This document shows, piece after piece, positions 6,019 through 7,662 of a DNA stretch of 7,662 nt. Position numbers and translations under genes: made by a program. Under the pieces are notes generated by a model. It saw only the letters and a program-made list of their open reading frames with translations. It was not told the DNA's origin and ran no database searches. Each line of letters begins with the position of its first letter. The first letter of the stretch is position 1. The stretch covers positions 1 to 7,662 of the forward strand of contig JAZOVD010000021.1 of assembly GCA_045658525.1 (NCBI GenBank). Reading direction: 5' to 3'. This stretch comes from SIG673 sp045658525 (GTDB lineage: Bacteria > Bacillota > Clostridia > Oscillospirales > CAG-272).

Positions 6019-7620
6019 ATGAAAATCAGAAGATTACTCGCGCTGTTGCTCGTACTGGCAATGGCAATAGTACCTCTCTTCATTACGTCGTGCGCCCAAA
6101 AAGATGACGACGATGATGATGACGATGAAGAATACCTCGAAGAGTCCGATCTTCCTCCGAGCTTTAACGGAGAGATAGAGAAGAAGTTCAGAAACAAGAA
6201 GTTTACGGTCCTTACAAGAGAAGACCGTGCAGGAACACAGGCGTTCAACATAGTTGACCTTGTAGAGACCAAGGATGAGCTTGGTGACTCCTCTATAAGA
6301 ACGGCTGTTGCGAACAGAAACGCTACCATAAAGGATAACCTCAAAATAAGAATTGAGAGAGATGACGTTCCTACCAATCAGCTCGGAACGCATATAAACA
6401 CAGCTCTTAACTCCAACGATACGACCTACGGAGCTATAATGAACGCTGTTGGAGCTTCTCTTAGCACCGCGGCAAGCACGGGAAGATTCGTTGACTTCAA
6501 CTCTGACGTTTCTTACATAAACCTTGAAGAGTCTTGGTGGGACTCCGCAGTTATAGAGAACCTTCTTCTTTACGATGGTGCTTATATAGCTCTCGGAGAT
6601 ATCAACACCGTTGACGATGACGCTACCTGGTGCGTTCTTTTCAACAAGCAGCTCTACGAAAGAAATACCGGAAAGAAGAGCTCGACTCTTTATCAGACGG
6701 TAAAGGACGGACAGTGGACTGTTTCCACGCTCAGATCCCTTGCTTCCGGTAACTATTCCAAGGATAACAACGTAAGAGATAAGTGGCTTCCCAGCTACGC
6801 CGGAACAGGTACGTACGGTCTTTATGCTCAGAGCGAATGTGCTACCGTTTTCCTTCAGGCAGGTAAGATGACTCCTTCGAGAATTCCCGAGGGCGGCGGA
6901 ATCCCGGTAGATAACATAAGCGGTAACGACGATTTCTTTACTGCTGTTAACGAGATATACAGCCTTATGGGCGGAACGGCGAGCAGCGAGTGGTACGTTG
7001 ATATTACTACCGACGTTGACCCCAGGAATGCAGGTACTTACGGAGATAAGTGGGAGACCGTCGCGAGAGGCGGATTTAAGACAGGAAGAGCCCTGTTCTT
7101 TATGTGCCACGTAGGAACGATCGACCTTATCCGTGATATGACCGCGGACTTCGGTATTCTTCCTATTCCGAAGCTGAATGTCGCTCAGGAGGAGTACGGC
7201 AACACCATTCAGTACAATAACGCGCTTTGCTACTCCGTTTACAGCCGTTACGCTACTGATAAGAACGCGGATGACCTTTCCGCTTACGTTCTTGAAGCAA
7301 TGGCTTATTATTCCAGCCCTGCGTATTTCGATGCAATAGGTGCTGACGATAAGTCTCTCAGACACGAGTACCGTGAGACGGTTCTTAACACCAAGGCTAC
7401 CCGTGACGACGAGTCCGCGGAAATGCTCGACTACGTTTTCAACAACAGAGTATTCGACATAGCATGCGCTCTCAATCTTCTTAGTATCAACGGCCTTATT
7501 CAGGGCGAGTGCATCAAGGACACGCAGTCCAATATGGCAGGAGTTTACCAGTCCTCGATCGAAGGCAAGCTTACCCTTGCGTTCAATGAGAAGCTTGAAA
7601 TGCTCCGTGGTGTTGAATAA
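6019..7620 (+). CDS. ABC transporter extracellular solute-binding lipoprotein (probably sugar-binding)
   Basis: This 533-residue lipoprotein captures a substrate, most likely an oligosaccharide, and delivers it to an ABC importer. Residues 1-24 are a lipoprotein signal peptide: a basic start (MKIRR), a hydrophobic core, and the lipobox ITSC with lipidated Cys25. An acidic run of eight Asp and two Glu follows at 29-38 as a surface tether. The mature part has features of large Clostridia sugar-binding proteins of the COG1653 type: WWD at 173-175, LLYDGAYIALGD (183-194), WCVLFNKQLYE (204-214), GQWTVSTLRSLA (231-242), GFKTGRALFF (352-361) and FGILPIPKL (378-386), where GxxAxxF and the LPxPK motif are typical of the family. 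AAAGGAG sits 8 nt before the ATG. Many codons end in T or C with AGA for Arg, compatible with high expression. No permease follows within the window; partners may lie beyond the right edge. The substrate cannot be deduced. Confidence 0.92.
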   Translation: MKIRRLLALLLVLAMAIVPLFITSCAQKDDDDDDDDEEYLEESDLPPSFNGEIEKKFRNKKFTVLTREDRAGTQAFNIVDLVETKDELGDSSIRTAVANRNATIKDNLKIRIERDDVPTNQLGTHINTALNSNDTTYGAIMNAVGASLSTAASTGRFVDFNSDVSYINLEESWWDSAVIENLLLYDGAYIALGDINTVDDDATWCVLFNKQLYERNTGKKSSTLYQTVKDGQWTVSTLRSLASGNYSKDNNVRDKWLPSYAGTGTYGLYAQSECATVFLQAGKMTPSRIPEGGGIPVDNISGNDDFFTAVNEIYSLMGGTASSEWYVDITTDVDPRNAGTYGDKWETVARGGFKTGRALFFMCHVGTIDLIRDMTADFGILPIPKLNVAQEEYGNTIQYNNALCYSVYSRYATDKNADDLSAYVLEAMAYYSSPAYFDAIGADDKSLRHEYRETVLNTKATRDDESAEMLDYVFNNRVFDIACALNLLSINGLIQGECIKDTQSNMAGVYQSSIEGKLTLAFNEKLEMLRGVE

Positions 7621-7662
7621 TTTTTAAATACCGCAATCAAATTATCCCGCAGAAAGCTTTTC

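Noticed and set aside
6034..7365. 443-codon open frame on the minus strand opposite the solute-binding protein gene
   Set aside because: It is in exact codon register with the sense gene, so its stops would need sense codons TTA, CTA or TCA, which this gene avoids; it ends precisely where the sense gene uses TTA (Leu6). The protein has no recognisable pattern, while the sense product is clear.
1..7662. Mobile element, defence system, CRISPR array, tRNA/rRNA or riboswitch
   Set aside because: No transposase, recombinase, nuclease-toxin pair, regularly spaced repeats, clover-leaf sequence or riboswitch-like conserved leader was seen; both leaders of plus-strand operons are too short for a riboswitch.

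Overview
The window looks like chromosomal DNA of a low-to-mid GC Gram-positive anaerobe (Bacillota, probably a gut-type member of class Clostridia). This is inferred from strong AAAGGAG-type ribosome binding sites, two TTG starts, sigma-A promoters, a DUF1540 protein, a Bacillota-type NfeD-FloA pair, a lipobox solute-binding protein, and an unusually cysteine-rich intracellular glycosidase. No plasmid, phage, transposon, CRISPR, tRNA or rRNA signature was seen.

Layout, left to right. (1) Positions 2-556 hold the 3' part of a membrane-anchored protein of unknown function, running off the left edge. (2) A strong two-way terminator (555-580) separates it from a convergent minus-strand gene (590-793) for a small DUF1540 cysteine-rich protein. 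(3) The divergent region 794-991 carries a LacI/CcpA-operator-like dyad at 831-844 and a near-consensus sigma-A promoter, TTGACA-17 bp-TAGAAT, at 910-938. (4) That promoter reads into a tightly spaced run of five plus-strand genes (992-5869): a TIM-barrel sugar isomerase/epimerase-like protein, an intracellular GH78 alpha-L-rhamnosidase-like enzyme, a short NfeD protein, the flotillin FloA, and an unrecognised 94-residue protein. Gaps are 15-32 bp, each gene has a good SD, and no terminator is visible between them. (5) Positions 5870-6018 are AT-rich regulatory DNA with an 8-bp inverted repeat, duplicated 8-10 bp words and a TATAAT promoter. (6) This precedes a 533-residue ABC sugar-binding lipoprotein (6019-7620). 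The last 42 bases (7621-7662) hold nothing I can name.

Putting it together (inference): the isomerase-like protein and GH78 enzyme would act on rhamnose-containing oligosaccharides or glycosides already in the cytoplasm, because neither has a signal peptide. The solute-binding lipoprotein would capture a carbohydrate outside the cell; its permeases, if adjacent, lie beyond the right edge. NfeD and FloA form a membrane-microdomain scaffold module. Its position directly behind carbohydrate genes with no visible promoter is the most noticeable contextual oddity. I did not find convincing evidence of a wholly new system. The best leads are the four-cysteine cluster around the putative catalytic base of the GH78 protein, the unknown third gene of the nfeD-floA operon, and the duplicated sequence words in front of the binding-protein gene.
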